A stretch of 64,000 nucleotides of DNA, taken from the NCBI RefSeq assembly GCF_900539295.1, contig NZ_UQBH01000002.1, positions 62,001 to 126,000 of the forward strand, written 5' to 3'. Shown here piece by piece: positions 53,111 through 61,630 of this stretch. Under the pieces are notes generated by a model, which made no database searches, was not told the DNA's origin, and was given only the letters and a program-made list of their open reading frames with translations. Origin of the DNA: an uncultured Megasphaera sp. (GTDB lineage: Bacteria > Bacillota > Negativicutes > Veillonellales > Megasphaeraceae). How positions within the stretch are numbered: the stretch's first letter is position 1; every line of letters starts with the position of its first letter. The translations under genes were made by a program, and so were the position numbers.

Positions 53111-54415
53111 ATGACATACGAAGAAGCAATAAAATATTTGGAAGCTGCCAACGTCTTTGGCATCCAATTGGGACTCGGGCGCATCCAAAATCTCTTGGAA
53201 CGCCTGGGGAATCCTCAAAACAAATATAAGACCGTCCATGTTACCGGTACCAACGGCAAGGGATCGGTAACGGCCATGATCGCTTCGGCCCTTACGGAAG
53301 CGGGCTTTAAGACCGGCCGCTATACGTCTCCTCACTTAGAGGCCTATACGGAACGGATCCACATCGATCATCACGACATTTCTGAGGATGACTTTGCCGC
53401 TGCCGTCGCCGTCGTCAAAGAGGCCGTCACGGTCATGGTGGCTGACGGCGGGGAAGGGCCGACGGAATTCGAGCTGATTACGGCGGCCGCCTTCTGGTAT
53501 TTTGCCAGCATCGGCGTCGACTATGCCGTCATTGAAGTCGGACTGGGGGGACTCCTCGATTCGACGAACGTCATCGTCCCGGCTGTGTCGGTCATTACCA
53601 ACGTAGCCATGGACCATATGAAGTACTGCGGCAATACGATTGAAGCCATTGCCGAGCAGAAGGCAGGCATCATCAAAGAAGGGGTCCCCGTCGTCACGAC
53701 GGCCGAAGAACCGGCCCTGTCGGTCATTGCCCGCAAGGCCTATGCCATGCACAGCCGGCTGTACGCCCTCGACCACAGCTTTGACGTCGTCGGCAATGCC
53801 GGTCCCGAAGATCCGGCGACGGGCCAGATGGTGACCGTCCGGGAAAAATTCGGTTTTGCCATTACGACGGTCCTGCCCTTATTGGGGAAACATCAGCGAA
53901 TAAACTGTGCCGCCGCCGTCATGGCCTTGCTGCTCCTGGCCCGCCATGAGAAAAAACTGACCCGGACAGCCCTTGAAAACGGCATCCGCCACGTCGAATG
54001 GCCCGGCCGGTTTGAAGTGTTCAAGGCCGGTGATACGGATGTCGTCCTCGACGGCGCTCATAATCCGGCGGGGATTACGACCTTCTGCAATACCTACGAA
54101 GACGTCTTTGGCGACCGTAAGCGAGTCTTTCTGTTTTCCGTCCTGGCTGACAAAGATTACAGTCAGATGGTACGGGAACTCTTTCACGATGACGACTACG
54201 TCATTTGTGCGCCGGCACCGACGCCGCGCACGTCCGATCCGAAGGCTATGGCAGAACTCGTGCCTTGTAAAGCCGATTGGGCCGAAAGCCTTTCTGAAGG
54301 CCTCGATAAGGCCTTCGCTGCCGTAACGGAAGGGCAGGTCCTGTGCATCGTCGGATCCCTCTATATCCAGGGCGAAGTACGGGCATATCTGCGGAAAAAT
54401 TATCAGCTTTTCTAA
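53111..54415 (+). CDS. folC: Bifunctional folylpolyglutamate / dihydrofolate synthase FolC
   Basis: 434 aa Mur-ligase-fold enzyme. The P-loop VTGTNGKGS is at 44-52, and SPHLEAYTERI and DGAHNPAG are further family motifs. It adds glutamate to folates and may make dihydrofolate from dihydropteroate. It starts 9 bp after valS, so it is part of the valine-controlled transcript, a common pairing in Firmicutes. A terminator follows. Confidence 0.94.
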   Translation: MTYEEAIKYLEAANVFGIQLGLGRIQNLLERLGNPQNKYKTVHVTGTNGKGSVTAMIASALTEAGFKTGRYTSPHLEAYTERIHIDHHDISEDDFAAAVAVVKEAVTVMVADGGEGPTEFELITAAAFWYFASIGVDYAVIEVGLGGLLDSTNVIVPAVSVITNVAMDHMKYCGNTIEAIAEQKAGIIKEGVPVVTTAEEPALSVIARKAYAMHSRLYALDHSFDVVGNAGPEDPATGQMVTVREKFGFAITTVLPLLGKHQRINCAAAVMALLLLARHEKKLTRTALENGIRHVEWPGRFEVFKAGDTDVVLDGAHNPAGITTFCNTYEDVFGDRKRVFLFSVLADKDYSQMVRELFHDDDYVICAPAPTPRTSDPKAMAELVPCKADWAESLSEGLDKAFAAVTEGQVLCIVGSLYIQGEVRAYLRKNYQLF

Positions 54416-54483
54416 ACCATCTTTTCGGCTTAGAATGGGTTTTAACCATCGTTTTTTTTGACCTGTCAGCAGGTTATGGAAGA

Positions 54484-54514
54484 GGAGTGTCTCCCAGTAG
54501 AGACACTCCTTTTT
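54484..54514 (+). terminator. Terminator of the valS-folC operon
   Basis: Perfect 10-bp arms GGAGTGTCTC (54484-54493) and GAGACACTCC (54500-54509), then five T. Confidence 0.92.
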
Positions 54515-54516
54515 CG

Positions 54517-54545
54517 TTGCGCTGGAGTGGACCTTATGATAAAAT
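54517..54545 (+). promoter_or_regulatory. Promoter of the O-antigen-ligase-like gene
   Basis: TTGCGC (54517-54522), a 17-bp spacer and TAAAAT (54540-54545), immediately after the folC terminator. Confidence 0.55.
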
Positions 54546-54576
54546 AAAACATATATTTACGGAGGAGCGAACCTAT

Positions 54577-55824
54577 ATGAAGTGGATGATACGGACCGGC
54601 AGTACGCCTGCTGAGCGGGCACGGCTGCGCGTCGTCTATGCCCTGGCCGGGACTGTTTTTTTTATGCCCTTGAATATTTTTCTGATGGAAGGCTTCTTCA
54701 TCATTTCCCTGCTTCTCGGTCTTTATTATATGCTGGCTTATCCCAGGCTGACCGTCCGCAAGGCACCGCTGTCGGTACCGGCCGTGGCCTTTGCTGTCGC
54801 AGCCTTTCTGTCCCTCATCGGATCGCCGCATTTTTTCATGGGGACTGCTTTTTACATCTTTACGGTCCTCCAATATATCCTGCTCTATTACGGCATCCTG
54901 ATCTTTGTCCACCGCTCATGGGAGCGGCGGATGCTGTTTTCGGCCCTCTTGTTCAGTGCCCTTGCCGTCGCTCTGTACGGCTTCTATCAATACGCTCACA
55001 TGCTGGTTCTCAGCAATGCCGACTGGGTCGATGAAGCGGCCTTTCCGCTCCTGCGGCGCCGAATGTATTCGACACTGTACAATCCCAATCTCCTGTCGGC
55101 CTTCCTGTTGATCGTCATGAGCGCTTCGGCGTCGATGATGATCTGCACCCGTCATCATTGGCACCGCGTCATGTACCTGGTGCTCCTGGCCATCCTGACC
55201 CTCTGCCTGGTTTTGACCTACTCCCGCGGGGCCTGGCTCAGTGTCGGCGCCCTGGTCTTTTTCTTCGGCCTCTTTTGGGATAAACGGGTGTGGCTCCTCT
55301 TTTTGGCAGCGCCTTTGATCGGTGCTTTTTATCATGGCGGCGTCGCCGACCGCCTGCTTTCTATCTTCAGCCACAGCGAAGCCGATACATCCGTTGCCAT
55401 GCGCATGGATATGTGGGAAGCAGCCGTTGCCATGTTCCTCGACCACCCCTTGTTTGGCATCGGTTGGGGTGCGTTTAAACACGTCTATCCCGTCTACAAT
55501 GAACTGATTCAGGAAGCGGGGATCGTCATCTTTCACGCCCACAATATGTACCTCAATGTCCTGGCTGAAACGGGGCTGGTCGGTACCTTCTTCGGCCTGT
55601 GGTTTTTCTTTGGCAACGCCTGGTACGCCATTCGCTATGTGAAAGACCATAAAGCCCGGACCTTTGATCGATCCCTGGCCATGACCCTGGCGGCGTCGGT
55701 CCTGTCTCTTTCCATCAGCGGCATCAGCGATTACGATTTGTTCAGTACCCAAATATCGCTCACTTTTTGGCTGATGAGCGCCCTCTTTGCCAACATGTAC
55801 GGTGAACTATGTGAAAAAAAGTAA
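54577..55824 (+). CDS. O-antigen ligase-like membrane protein (WaaL/Wzy_C family)
   Basis: 415 aa with about ten to twelve hydrophobic helices. The periplasmic loop between late helices holds the family motif region FHAHNMYLNVLAETGL, containing the catalytic-type histidine, and a YSRGAWL segment with an arginine typical of WaaL/Wzy_C. It may attach O-polysaccharide to the lipid A core, or another glycan to a lipid or protein. It lies far from the LPS block but has its own promoter. A GGAGGAG site fixes this ATG. Confidence 0.75.
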   Translation: MKWMIRTGSTPAERARLRVVYALAGTVFFMPLNIFLMEGFFIISLLLGLYYMLAYPRLTVRKAPLSVPAVAFAVAAFLSLIGSPHFFMGTAFYIFTVLQYILLYYGILIFVHRSWERRMLFSALLFSALAVALYGFYQYAHMLVLSNADWVDEAAFPLLRRRMYSTLYNPNLLSAFLLIVMSASASMMICTRHHWHRVMYLVLLAILTLCLVLTYSRGAWLSVGALVFFFGLFWDKRVWLLFLAAPLIGAFYHGGVADRLLSIFSHSEADTSVAMRMDMWEAAVAMFLDHPLFGIGWGAFKHVYPVYNELIQEAGIVIFHAHNMYLNVLAETGLVGTFFGLWFFFGNAWYAIRYVKDHKARTFDRSLAMTLAASVLSLSISGISDYDLFSTQISLTFWLMSALFANMYGELCEKK

Positions 55825-55834
55825 TAAAAACAGT

Positions 55835-55863
55835 TTGCGAAATAATTCACAATGATATATAAT
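55835..55863 (+). promoter_or_regulatory. rex promoter overlapped by a Rex operator
   Basis: TTGCGA (55835-55840), an exact 17-bp spacer and TATAAT (55858-55863). The 18 bp at 55835-55852 match 16 of 18 positions of the Rex consensus TTGTGAAATATTTCACAA and cover the -35 box and most of the spacer. Negative autoregulation by Rex, relieved by a high NADH/NAD ratio, is inferred. Confidence 0.72.
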
Positions 55864-55944
55864 AGGCTTGTGACTATTATCACTAGACAAGGTTGCTTAT
55901 AGCTATAGGGAATAGCTGGGGACATAGTTGGAGGGTTACTATCC

Positions 55945-56580
55945 ATGAGACAGAAAAAGGCAATATCGGATGCTGTCATCGAACGATTGCCGCTGTACTA
56001 CAGGGACTTGCTGTTATTGCAAGATGCGGGAATCGATATCATCTCATCCGAAAAGTTAGGGGAACGCTTAGGTATCACACCGGAACAGATTCGAAAAGAC
56101 CTTACCTGCTTTGGTGCTTTTGGGAAAAAAGGCGTCGGTTATTATGTCAGTGAATTGTGTCAACAGATCGTAGAAATCATCGGCCTGCAGCAGCATTGGA
56201 AAGTCGGCATCGCCGGCATCGGCCATCTCGGCTGGGCTTTGGCGAACTATAAGACTTTCGGTCGTCTGGGTTTCCGGACGACGGGCCTCTTCGATGTCGA
56301 CCACCGTATTATCGGCCAGAACGTCGGCGGTGTCGAAGTTACGCCGATTTCTGAAATGGGGGACGTCATCCGCCGCGAAGGCATCCAGATCGGCATCATT
56401 ACGACGCCGGCAGCCGTTGCTCAGCAAGTGGCAGATCAAATGGTCGATGCCGGTATCCGCGGCATCCTCTCTTTTGCACCGCTCAGATTGACCGTTCCTG
56501 ACGGGATTTTCGTCTTTCGGGAAGACCTGTCCATTGGTCTGAGCCGTATTTCGTATTATTTGACCAACAAGACAGAGTAA
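55945..56580 (+). CDS. rex: Redox-sensing transcriptional repressor Rex
   Basis: 211 aa. A winged-helix N-terminus (about 8-80, with ERLGITPEQIRKDL) is joined to a Rossmann domain with the NADH-binding GIAGIGHLG (88-96). Rex represses fermentation and respiration genes until NADH builds up. The ATG follows TGGAGGG. It is alone in its transcript, between its operator and a terminator at 56634. The length is typical. Confidence 0.95.
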   Translation: MRQKKAISDAVIERLPLYYRDLLLLQDAGIDIISSEKLGERLGITPEQIRKDLTCFGAFGKKGVGYYVSELCQQIVEIIGLQQHWKVGIAGIGHLGWALANYKTFGRLGFRTTGLFDVDHRIIGQNVGGVEVTPISEMGDVIRREGIQIGIITTPAAVAQQVADQMVDAGIRGILSFAPLRLTVPDGIFVFREDLSIGLSRISYYLTNKTE

Positions 56581-56633
56581 GTTTTTCGAAATACGATTGT
56601 ATAAACTTTCATAAAATAATTTAAACAGTATCT

Positions 56634-56672
56634 AAAAAGGATGGTGTCCTCTATGCGACACCATCCTTTTTT
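56634..56672 (+). terminator. Terminator after rex
   Basis: The arms AAAAAGGATGGTGTC and GACACCATCCTTTTT around an 8-nt loop, with six T. Confidence 0.92.
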
Positions 56673-56717
56673 GTGGTATAATAAACCTTACTACACGTTA
56701 GTGAATGAGGTGATTTT

Positions 56718-57338
56718 ATGGACAGCACATCCATCTATGGTGCATATGAACCGGCCCTGCAGGCTGTATTGCAGGATCTCATCAGCCGTATCCGGGCCTA
56801 TAGCAGTGATACCAAGAAGAAGACCGGTGAAGCCGCCTACGAGCATTTGATCTACCGCCTGAAAGGCGAAGCCAGCATGCGGGAAAAATGCGACCGCAAG
56901 GGCCTGCCCCAAACGGCCCGGTCGGCTCTCCATGACATATATGATGCCATCGGCATCCGCATCGTCTGTTGTTTTCTCGACGATATTTACCGGGCCATCG
57001 ACTTTTTGAAAAGCCTTCCCGACGTCCGCGTCGTCGAAGAAAAAGATTATATCCGCAACGTTAAGCCCAACGGCTACCGCAGCTACCACATGATCTTGGA
57101 ACTGCAGGCGCCTTATGAAGACGTGACCGGTGCCAATCCGGGCCGCTTTTATGCGGAAGTTCAGCTGCGGACCATTGCCATGGACTCCTGGGCCAGCCTG
57201 GAACACCAGATGAAATACAAGCAGGATATTAAAAATCCTCAGCTCATCGTCCGGGAATTGAAGCGCTGTGCCGATGAACTGGCGTCGTGCGACGTGTCCA
57301 TGCAGACCATCCGCAATTTGATCCATGCACAAGAATAA
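56718..57338 (+). CDS. Small alarmone synthetase (GTP pyrophosphokinase, RelQ/YjbM-like)
   Basis: 206 aa, a stand-alone RelA/SpoT synthetase domain. LHDIYDAIGIRIVC (71-84), NVKPNGYRSYHM (114-125) and EVQLRTIAMDSW (147-158) are the synthetase motifs. There is no hydrolase or regulatory domain. It makes (p)ppGpp from ATP and GDP or GTP. A TGAGGTG site precedes the ATG, and TGGTATAAT upstream (about 56674-56682) is an extended -10 promoter. The two-component genes follow after 12 bp, so it may be co-transcribed with them. Confidence 0.87.
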   Translation: MDSTSIYGAYEPALQAVLQDLISRIRAYSSDTKKKTGEAAYEHLIYRLKGEASMREKCDRKGLPQTARSALHDIYDAIGIRIVCCFLDDIYRAIDFLKSLPDVRVVEEKDYIRNVKPNGYRSYHMILELQAPYEDVTGANPGRFYAEVQLRTIAMDSWASLEHQMKYKQDIKNPQLIVRELKRCADELASCDVSMQTIRNLIHAQE

Positions 57339-57350
57339 GGGGGAATGATC

Positions 57351-58028
57351 ATGCGCCTTCTCTTAGCGGAAGATGAAAAAGAAATGTCCGCGGCCCTGGT
57401 CGCGATTTTGACCCATTCGGGCTATGAAGTCGATGCCGTCTATGACGGCCAGGCTGCCGTCGACAAGGCTTTGGTCCAGTCCTATGACTGTATGATTCTC
57501 GACATCATGATGCCGAAAAAAGACGGCGTTCAGGCCCTGCAGGAAATCAGGGAAAAAGGGGATATGACGCCGGTCCTCATGCTGACGGCCAAGGCCGAAG
57601 TCGACGACCGCATCACCGGTCTCGATGCCGGTGCCGACGACTACCTGACCAAGCCCTTTGCCATGGGCGAACTGTTGGCACGCCTTCGGTCTTTGACGCG
57701 GCGATCCCAATCCTTTGCGCCGGCAAAACTTCACGTCGGCGCCGTCAAACTCGACGTCGATGAACAGGAAATGGTCTGCTGCAGCTCCATCCGCCTGGCC
57801 AATCGGGAGACGAAGCTCATGAAATTTTTCATGGCCAACGTCGGCAAACCCCTGTCGACGGCTCAAATTTTTGACCACGTCTGGGGCGATGAAAAGGACG
57901 TCGACGACGGCATCGTCTTTATGTATGTCTCCTATTTACGAGAAAAACTGGAAGCCATCCAGGCCGACATCGAAATCGTCGGTGAAAGAGGCCAGACCTA
58001 CTTGCTCTCGGTAAAAGAAAGGAAATAG
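57351..58028 (+). CDS. OmpR-family response regulator
   Basis: 225 aa. A receiver domain with Asp51 in MILDIMMPKKDG, the conserved lysine in LTKPFAMGE, and a C-terminal winged helix. The start at 57351 fits the GGGGGAA site; an in-frame ATG at 57345 is too close to it. The neighbouring kinase is surely its partner. The signal and targets are unknown. Confidence 0.9.
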   Translation: MRLLLAEDEKEMSAALVAILTHSGYEVDAVYDGQAAVDKALVQSYDCMILDIMMPKKDGVQALQEIREKGDMTPVLMLTAKAEVDDRITGLDAGADDYLTKPFAMGELLARLRSLTRRSQSFAPAKLHVGAVKLDVDEQEMVCCSSIRLANRETKLMKFFMANVGKPLSTAQIFDHVWGDEKDVDDGIVFMYVSYLREKLEAIQADIEIVGERGQTYLLSVKERK

Positions 58029-58032
58029 GCTT

Positions 58033-59307
58033 ATGAACATGATCCAGCGCCTGCGCCGCAAATTTATCATCATGGCTGTCATCGGCGTCCTGGTCGTCGT
58101 CGGCGGGGCCTTAGGGCTCATCAACGCCATTGCCTACATGCGCATGAACGCCCAGGTCATGTCCGTTCTGACTTATATCATTCATAATGACGGCGCTGTA
58201 CCTCAGAAGATAGGCGGCGACGACAGCAGCTTCTTCAGTGACCCTTCGTGGACGGAAGAGACGCCGGAATTTGCCTATCAAATCCGTTTCTTCAGCGTCC
58301 TCGTCAACGACAACGGCTATGCCGAACACATCGATATCCAGCACATCGCCGCCTTCTCTCAGCCGGAAGCCATCGAATACGCTCGAACGACGGTCAAAGA
58401 GTCTCGTGAGACCGGTCAGAAGCAAGGCTTTTTCAAAAAAGGCCGGGCGACCTATGCCTATATGATAAAACCCAATGACGACGGCAGCTTCCTCATCGTC
58501 ATCATGGACGCCACCCGCGATGCGGCGGCCGTCACGTCGTTCATGCGCTATTCGGCCTGGTTCGGCTTCGGCTGCGTCGTTGTCTACATCCTCATCCTGG
58601 CGGGCCTCTGCAACATTGCTATCCGGCCTTTCGTTCAAAACATGGAAAACCAAAAGCGGTTCATCACCAATGCCGGCCATGAGTTGAAGACGCCCATTGC
58701 CATCATTTCAGCCAATGCCGAGGCCATTGAAATGCTGAACGGCCAAAGCCAGTGGACGGACAGTATCTTAAAGCAGGTCCGCCGCTTGTCGAACCTCATC
58801 CAGGACCTCATCATGCTGTCCAAGATGGGCGAGCGGTCGCAGGTCGATTTAGTCATTACCGATGTCAACTTCTCGGAGACGGTTAAAACCGTATCTGACT
58901 CCTTCCAGCAGCTGGCTATCGATGCTGAAAAAACGCTGACTACGGCTATCACCGACAATGTCAGGCTCAAAGGCGACAGTAAATGCCTGTATGAATTGGT
59001 CAATATTCTCGTCGACAACGCCGTCAAATACTGTGACGACGGCGGCAGCATCGAAGTGGCCCTGCGCCGGTCACGGCTGGGAAATGGCGTCGTCCTCGAC
59101 GTATCCAATACCTATGTCGACGGGGCCAATGTCGACTATTCCCGATTCTTCGAGCGGTTCTACCGCGGCGATGTGTCGCACAACAGCCAAAAAGCGGGCT
59201 ACGGTATCGGTTTGTCCATGGCCGAAGAATTGACAAAATTGATGGGCGGCAAGATATTTGCAACCTATAAAGGAGATCGGATCACCTTTACGGTCCGCCT
59301 GGGCTGA
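58033..59307 (+). CDS. Sensor histidine kinase
   Basis: 424 aa. Two transmembrane helices (about 12-33 and 174-195) enclose an extracytoplasmic sensor domain of about 140 residues without a recognised fold. HisKA His216 lies in NAGHELKTPIA directly after the second helix, with no HAMP or PAS domain. HATPase motifs (LVDNAVKYCDD; FFERFYRGD; GYGIGLSM) follow. The lack of PAS separates it from the PhoR at 827-2527. It starts 4 bp after the regulator. Confidence 0.9.
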   Translation: MNMIQRLRRKFIIMAVIGVLVVVGGALGLINAIAYMRMNAQVMSVLTYIIHNDGAVPQKIGGDDSSFFSDPSWTEETPEFAYQIRFFSVLVNDNGYAEHIDIQHIAAFSQPEAIEYARTTVKESRETGQKQGFFKKGRATYAYMIKPNDDGSFLIVIMDATRDAAAVTSFMRYSAWFGFGCVVVYILILAGLCNIAIRPFVQNMENQKRFITNAGHELKTPIAIISANAEAIEMLNGQSQWTDSILKQVRRLSNLIQDLIMLSKMGERSQVDLVITDVNFSETVKTVSDSFQQLAIDAEKTLTTAITDNVRLKGDSKCLYELVNILVDNAVKYCDDGGSIEVALRRSRLGNGVVLDVSNTYVDGANVDYSRFFERFYRGDVSHNSQKAGYGIGLSMAEELTKLMGGKIFATYKGDRITFTVRLG

Positions 59308-59315
59308 TCTTTTGT

Positions 59316-59343
59316 CCGACAACGGCAGTATCTGTGCTATAAT
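59316..59343 (+). promoter_or_regulatory. Promoter of the DAHP synthase gene
   Basis: CCGACA (59316-59321), a 16-bp spacer and TATAAT (59338-59343) with extended -10 TGC. Confidence 0.6.
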
Positions 59344-59378
59344 GAGGACGTGACGATTTTTATTCAGGGGGGAAGACT

Positions 59379-60413
59379 ATGGAAATGCAAATGGAATATA
59401 TTCGGAAACTACCGGAACCGCAGGAATTGATGGAACAGTTTCCCATAGATGACGGCTTAAAGGCCGTTAAACGGAAGCGCGATGAAGCCATCAAAAATAT
59501 CCTGTCCGGAAAGGACGACCGTTTCCTGCTCATCATCGGGCCCTGCTCGGCTGACAATGAAAAGGCGGTCCTCGACTACATCCGCCGCCTGGTCAAGGTC
59601 CAGGAACAGGTAAAGGATAAGATTTTCATCATCCCCCGTGTCTATACCAGTAAGCCGCGGACCATCGGCGTCGGCTACAAGGGCATGCTCCACCAGCCCG
59701 ACCCGGAAGGGCAGGAAGACATGCTGGGCGGCATCATCGCCATCCGCGAACTCAATACGCGCGTCGTCCGGGAAACGGGTTTTACCTGTGCTGAAGAAAT
59801 TCTCTATCCGGAAATTTTCCGCTATTTATCGGACCTCCTGTCTTACGCTGCCGTCGGCGCCCGCTCCGTGGAAGATCAGGTTCACCGCATGATTGCCAGC
59901 GGCGTCGGCATTCCCGTGGGCATGAAGAATCCTACGTCAGGCGATATTTCCGTCATGCTGAACTCTATTGAAGCGGCCCAGCATTCTCAGGACTTCCTCT
60001 TTCGGGGCTGGGAAGTGCGGACAACAGGCAATCCCATGGCGCACGCCATCTTAAGAGGCTACGTCGACAGCTTTGGCAACAGCCTGCCGAACTATCACTA
60101 TGAAAACCTCCAGCGCTTATATGAAGCCTACGGCAAACGGAATCTCTCCCATCCGGCCGTCATCGTCGATGCCAATCACGCCAATTCGGGAAAACGGTAT
60201 CTCGAACAGATACGCATTGCCAAAGACGTCCTTCAGAGCCGCAGTCATGCCGCCGACATCAAGGGCCTCGTCAAGGGCCTTATGATCGAAAGCTATCTTG
60301 AAGACGGCTGCCAGAAAATCAGTGACGGTGTTTACGGCAAGTCGATTACCGATCCTTGCCTCGGTTGGGAAAAAACAGAGCGCCTCATCTACGATATGGC
60401 CGACTTATTATAA
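59379..60413 (+). CDS. 3-deoxy-7-phosphoheptulonate (DAHP) synthase, class I
   Basis: 344 aa, close to the AroF/G/H enzymes of enterobacteria in length and sequence type. LLIIGPCSADN, RVYTSKPRTIGVGYKG and VDANHANSGK are conserved active-site segments. It condenses PEP and erythrose-4-phosphate at the start of aromatic amino-acid synthesis. The feedback inhibitor cannot be told. A GGGGGGAAG site precedes the ATG. The single-gene transcript ends at a hairpin shared with the convergent ACT gene. Confidence 0.94.
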   Translation: MEMQMEYIRKLPEPQELMEQFPIDDGLKAVKRKRDEAIKNILSGKDDRFLLIIGPCSADNEKAVLDYIRRLVKVQEQVKDKIFIIPRVYTSKPRTIGVGYKGMLHQPDPEGQEDMLGGIIAIRELNTRVVRETGFTCAEEILYPEIFRYLSDLLSYAAVGARSVEDQVHRMIASGVGIPVGMKNPTSGDISVMLNSIEAAQHSQDFLFRGWEVRTTGNPMAHAILRGYVDSFGNSLPNYHYENLQRLYEAYGKRNLSHPAVIVDANHANSGKRYLEQIRIAKDVLQSRSHAADIKGLVKGLMIESYLEDGCQKISDGVYGKSITDPCLGWEKTERLIYDMADLL

Positions 60414-60431
60414 ACTCTTTGTCCGAATATG

Positions 60432-60462
60432 AAAAAAGTCATCCCTGGGGATGACTTTTTTT
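60432..60462. terminator. Bidirectional terminator between the DAHP synthase and ACT genes
   Basis: 13-bp perfect arms with A and T tracts on either side and a loop of about four bases. It serves both convergent genes. Confidence 0.92.
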
Positions 60463-60871
60463 AGAATCTATCGAGGAGCTGATAGCCTTTTCCGCGGAGA
60501 AAGGTTTCCGTTTCCATTTCCCGGGTCTTGAAGATGGCTACCGGCGTTGCCGTCTGGCGGTTGTAAGAAATGTACAAGTAGTCGATAGCGACGTTGGCCT
60601 GGCAGAGATGGTCGAGAATTTTATCCAGGCAGCCCGGTGTATCGCCCATTTCGACGGCGACGACCCGGTCCATATGGCACTGGTAACCGGCTTTTTTTAG
60701 CTCTTGGACGGCCAGTTCCGGATCGGTGACGATGAGGCGGATGATGCCGAATTCGGCGCTGTCGTTGGCCAGCATGGTGTAGATGTTGATATTGGCATCG
60801 GCCAAAATGGAGGTCATCTTGCGCAGGGTGCCCTTGTTGTTTTCAGCGAAGACAGAAACTTGATGGAGCAT
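60461..60871 (-). CDS. Tandem ACT-domain protein
   Basis: 136 aa made of two ACT domains (about 1-68 and 70-136): LHQVSVFAENNKGTLRKMTS opens the first and VAVEMGDTPGCLDKILDHL the second. Such proteins bind amino acids and act as small regulators. It is convergent with a DAHP synthase, so aromatic or branched-chain control is possible but unproven. The start at 60871 follows AAAGGGGA; a frame from 60892 would begin before that site. Confidence 0.85.
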   Translation of the reverse strand: MLHQVSVFAENNKGTLRKMTSILADANINIYTMLANDSAEFGIIRLIVTDPELAVQELKKAGYQCHMDRVVAVEMGDTPGCLDKILDHLCQANVAIDYLYISYNRQTATPVAIFKTREMETETFLRGKGYQLLDRF

Positions 60872-61006
60872 GAAATGAAAATCCCCTTTCACGATAAATT
60901 ATATAGATGTGCTCTTATTTTATCATAAAAAGATAAGTTTGTGACCGGGAAAGGACGGACAGCCTTAAAAAATAGGAGAAATCTGCCGCATCATATCGAT
61001 TCGTGC

Positions 61007-61012
61007 TATAAT
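61007..61012 (+). promoter_or_regulatory. -10 box (extended) of the small membrane protein gene
   Basis: TATAAT with TGC directly before it; no clear -35 box. Confidence 0.45.
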
Positions 61013-61048
61013 AAAAGAAAGTGTGCGAATCGGATGGGAGATGGGACT

Positions 61049-61489
61049 ATGCCCTTTTCTGTATTTATTACGCTGTTTGTCATCATGCTGGGACTGACGA
61101 AGCTGTATATCTGGATCTTTGATATGACGGACCCCCTTTATGGCATCGGCGCGGCGGCCTTGACCTTGGCCGCTCTCTATATGGCCCTGCTGCCGGGGAT
61201 GAAGAAAAGGGCGGCTGCTGAGAAGAAGGCGGCAGAAGAAAAGGCTCCGGCCGCTGAACAGCCTGTGTCGGTCCCGGCAACACCTGCCGTGCCGCCGGAA
61301 AAAAGCTATGACAGCGGGACCGATGAGGCCTTCATGGCGGCTTTTACGGCGTCGATGATATACCATGAGATCCACGGCCACCACCTGAGCCGGGAAGAGC
61401 GGGATTATGACGGTAACTGGGATATGCCTGACGATGACAGCTGTTACAGCGATCCCTACGAAGAAGATCGTGACGATGATTTTTTATAA
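61049..61489 (+). CDS. Hypothetical membrane protein with acidic C-terminus
   Basis: 146 aa, no family recognised. Two hydrophobic helices (about 3-22 and 29-49) are followed by an Ala/Lys/Glu-rich stretch, a Pro-rich linker and a tail very rich in Asp and Tyr (ends EEDRDDDFL). HEIHGHHLSREER in the second half is His-rich. The start at 61049 follows a GGGAGATGGG site; the frame itself is open from 60941, but that start lies before the promoter. It is monocistronic, between an extended -10 and a terminator. Confidence 0.6.
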   Translation: MPFSVFITLFVIMLGLTKLYIWIFDMTDPLYGIGAAALTLAALYMALLPGMKKRAAAEKKAAEEKAPAAEQPVSVPATPAVPPEKSYDSGTDEAFMAAFTASMIYHEIHGHHLSREERDYDGNWDMPDDDSCYSDPYEEDRDDDFL

Positions 61490-61502
61490 GTTTTTTACGA
61501 CG

Positions 61503-61534
61503 AGAGACTGTCTGACGCCAGGCGGTCTCTTTTT
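61503..61534 (+). terminator. Terminator after the small membrane protein gene
   Basis: 12-bp arms with wobble pairs (61503-61514 and 61519-61530) and five T. It belongs to the same family of hairpins as the one after argH. Confidence 0.88.
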
Positions 61535-61630
61535 GGCGCTCAGCCTGTATATCCCGGCCGGAATATGATATAATAAGCAATTACCAGCAGCAGGATATTT
61601 TGACCGAGTAGGATAAGGGAGGATTTTGGG

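Noticed and set aside
54343..54576. N-terminal extension of the O-antigen-ligase-like protein
   Set aside because: It overlaps the end of folC, a terminator and a promoter; the ATG at 54577 has a GGAGGAG site.
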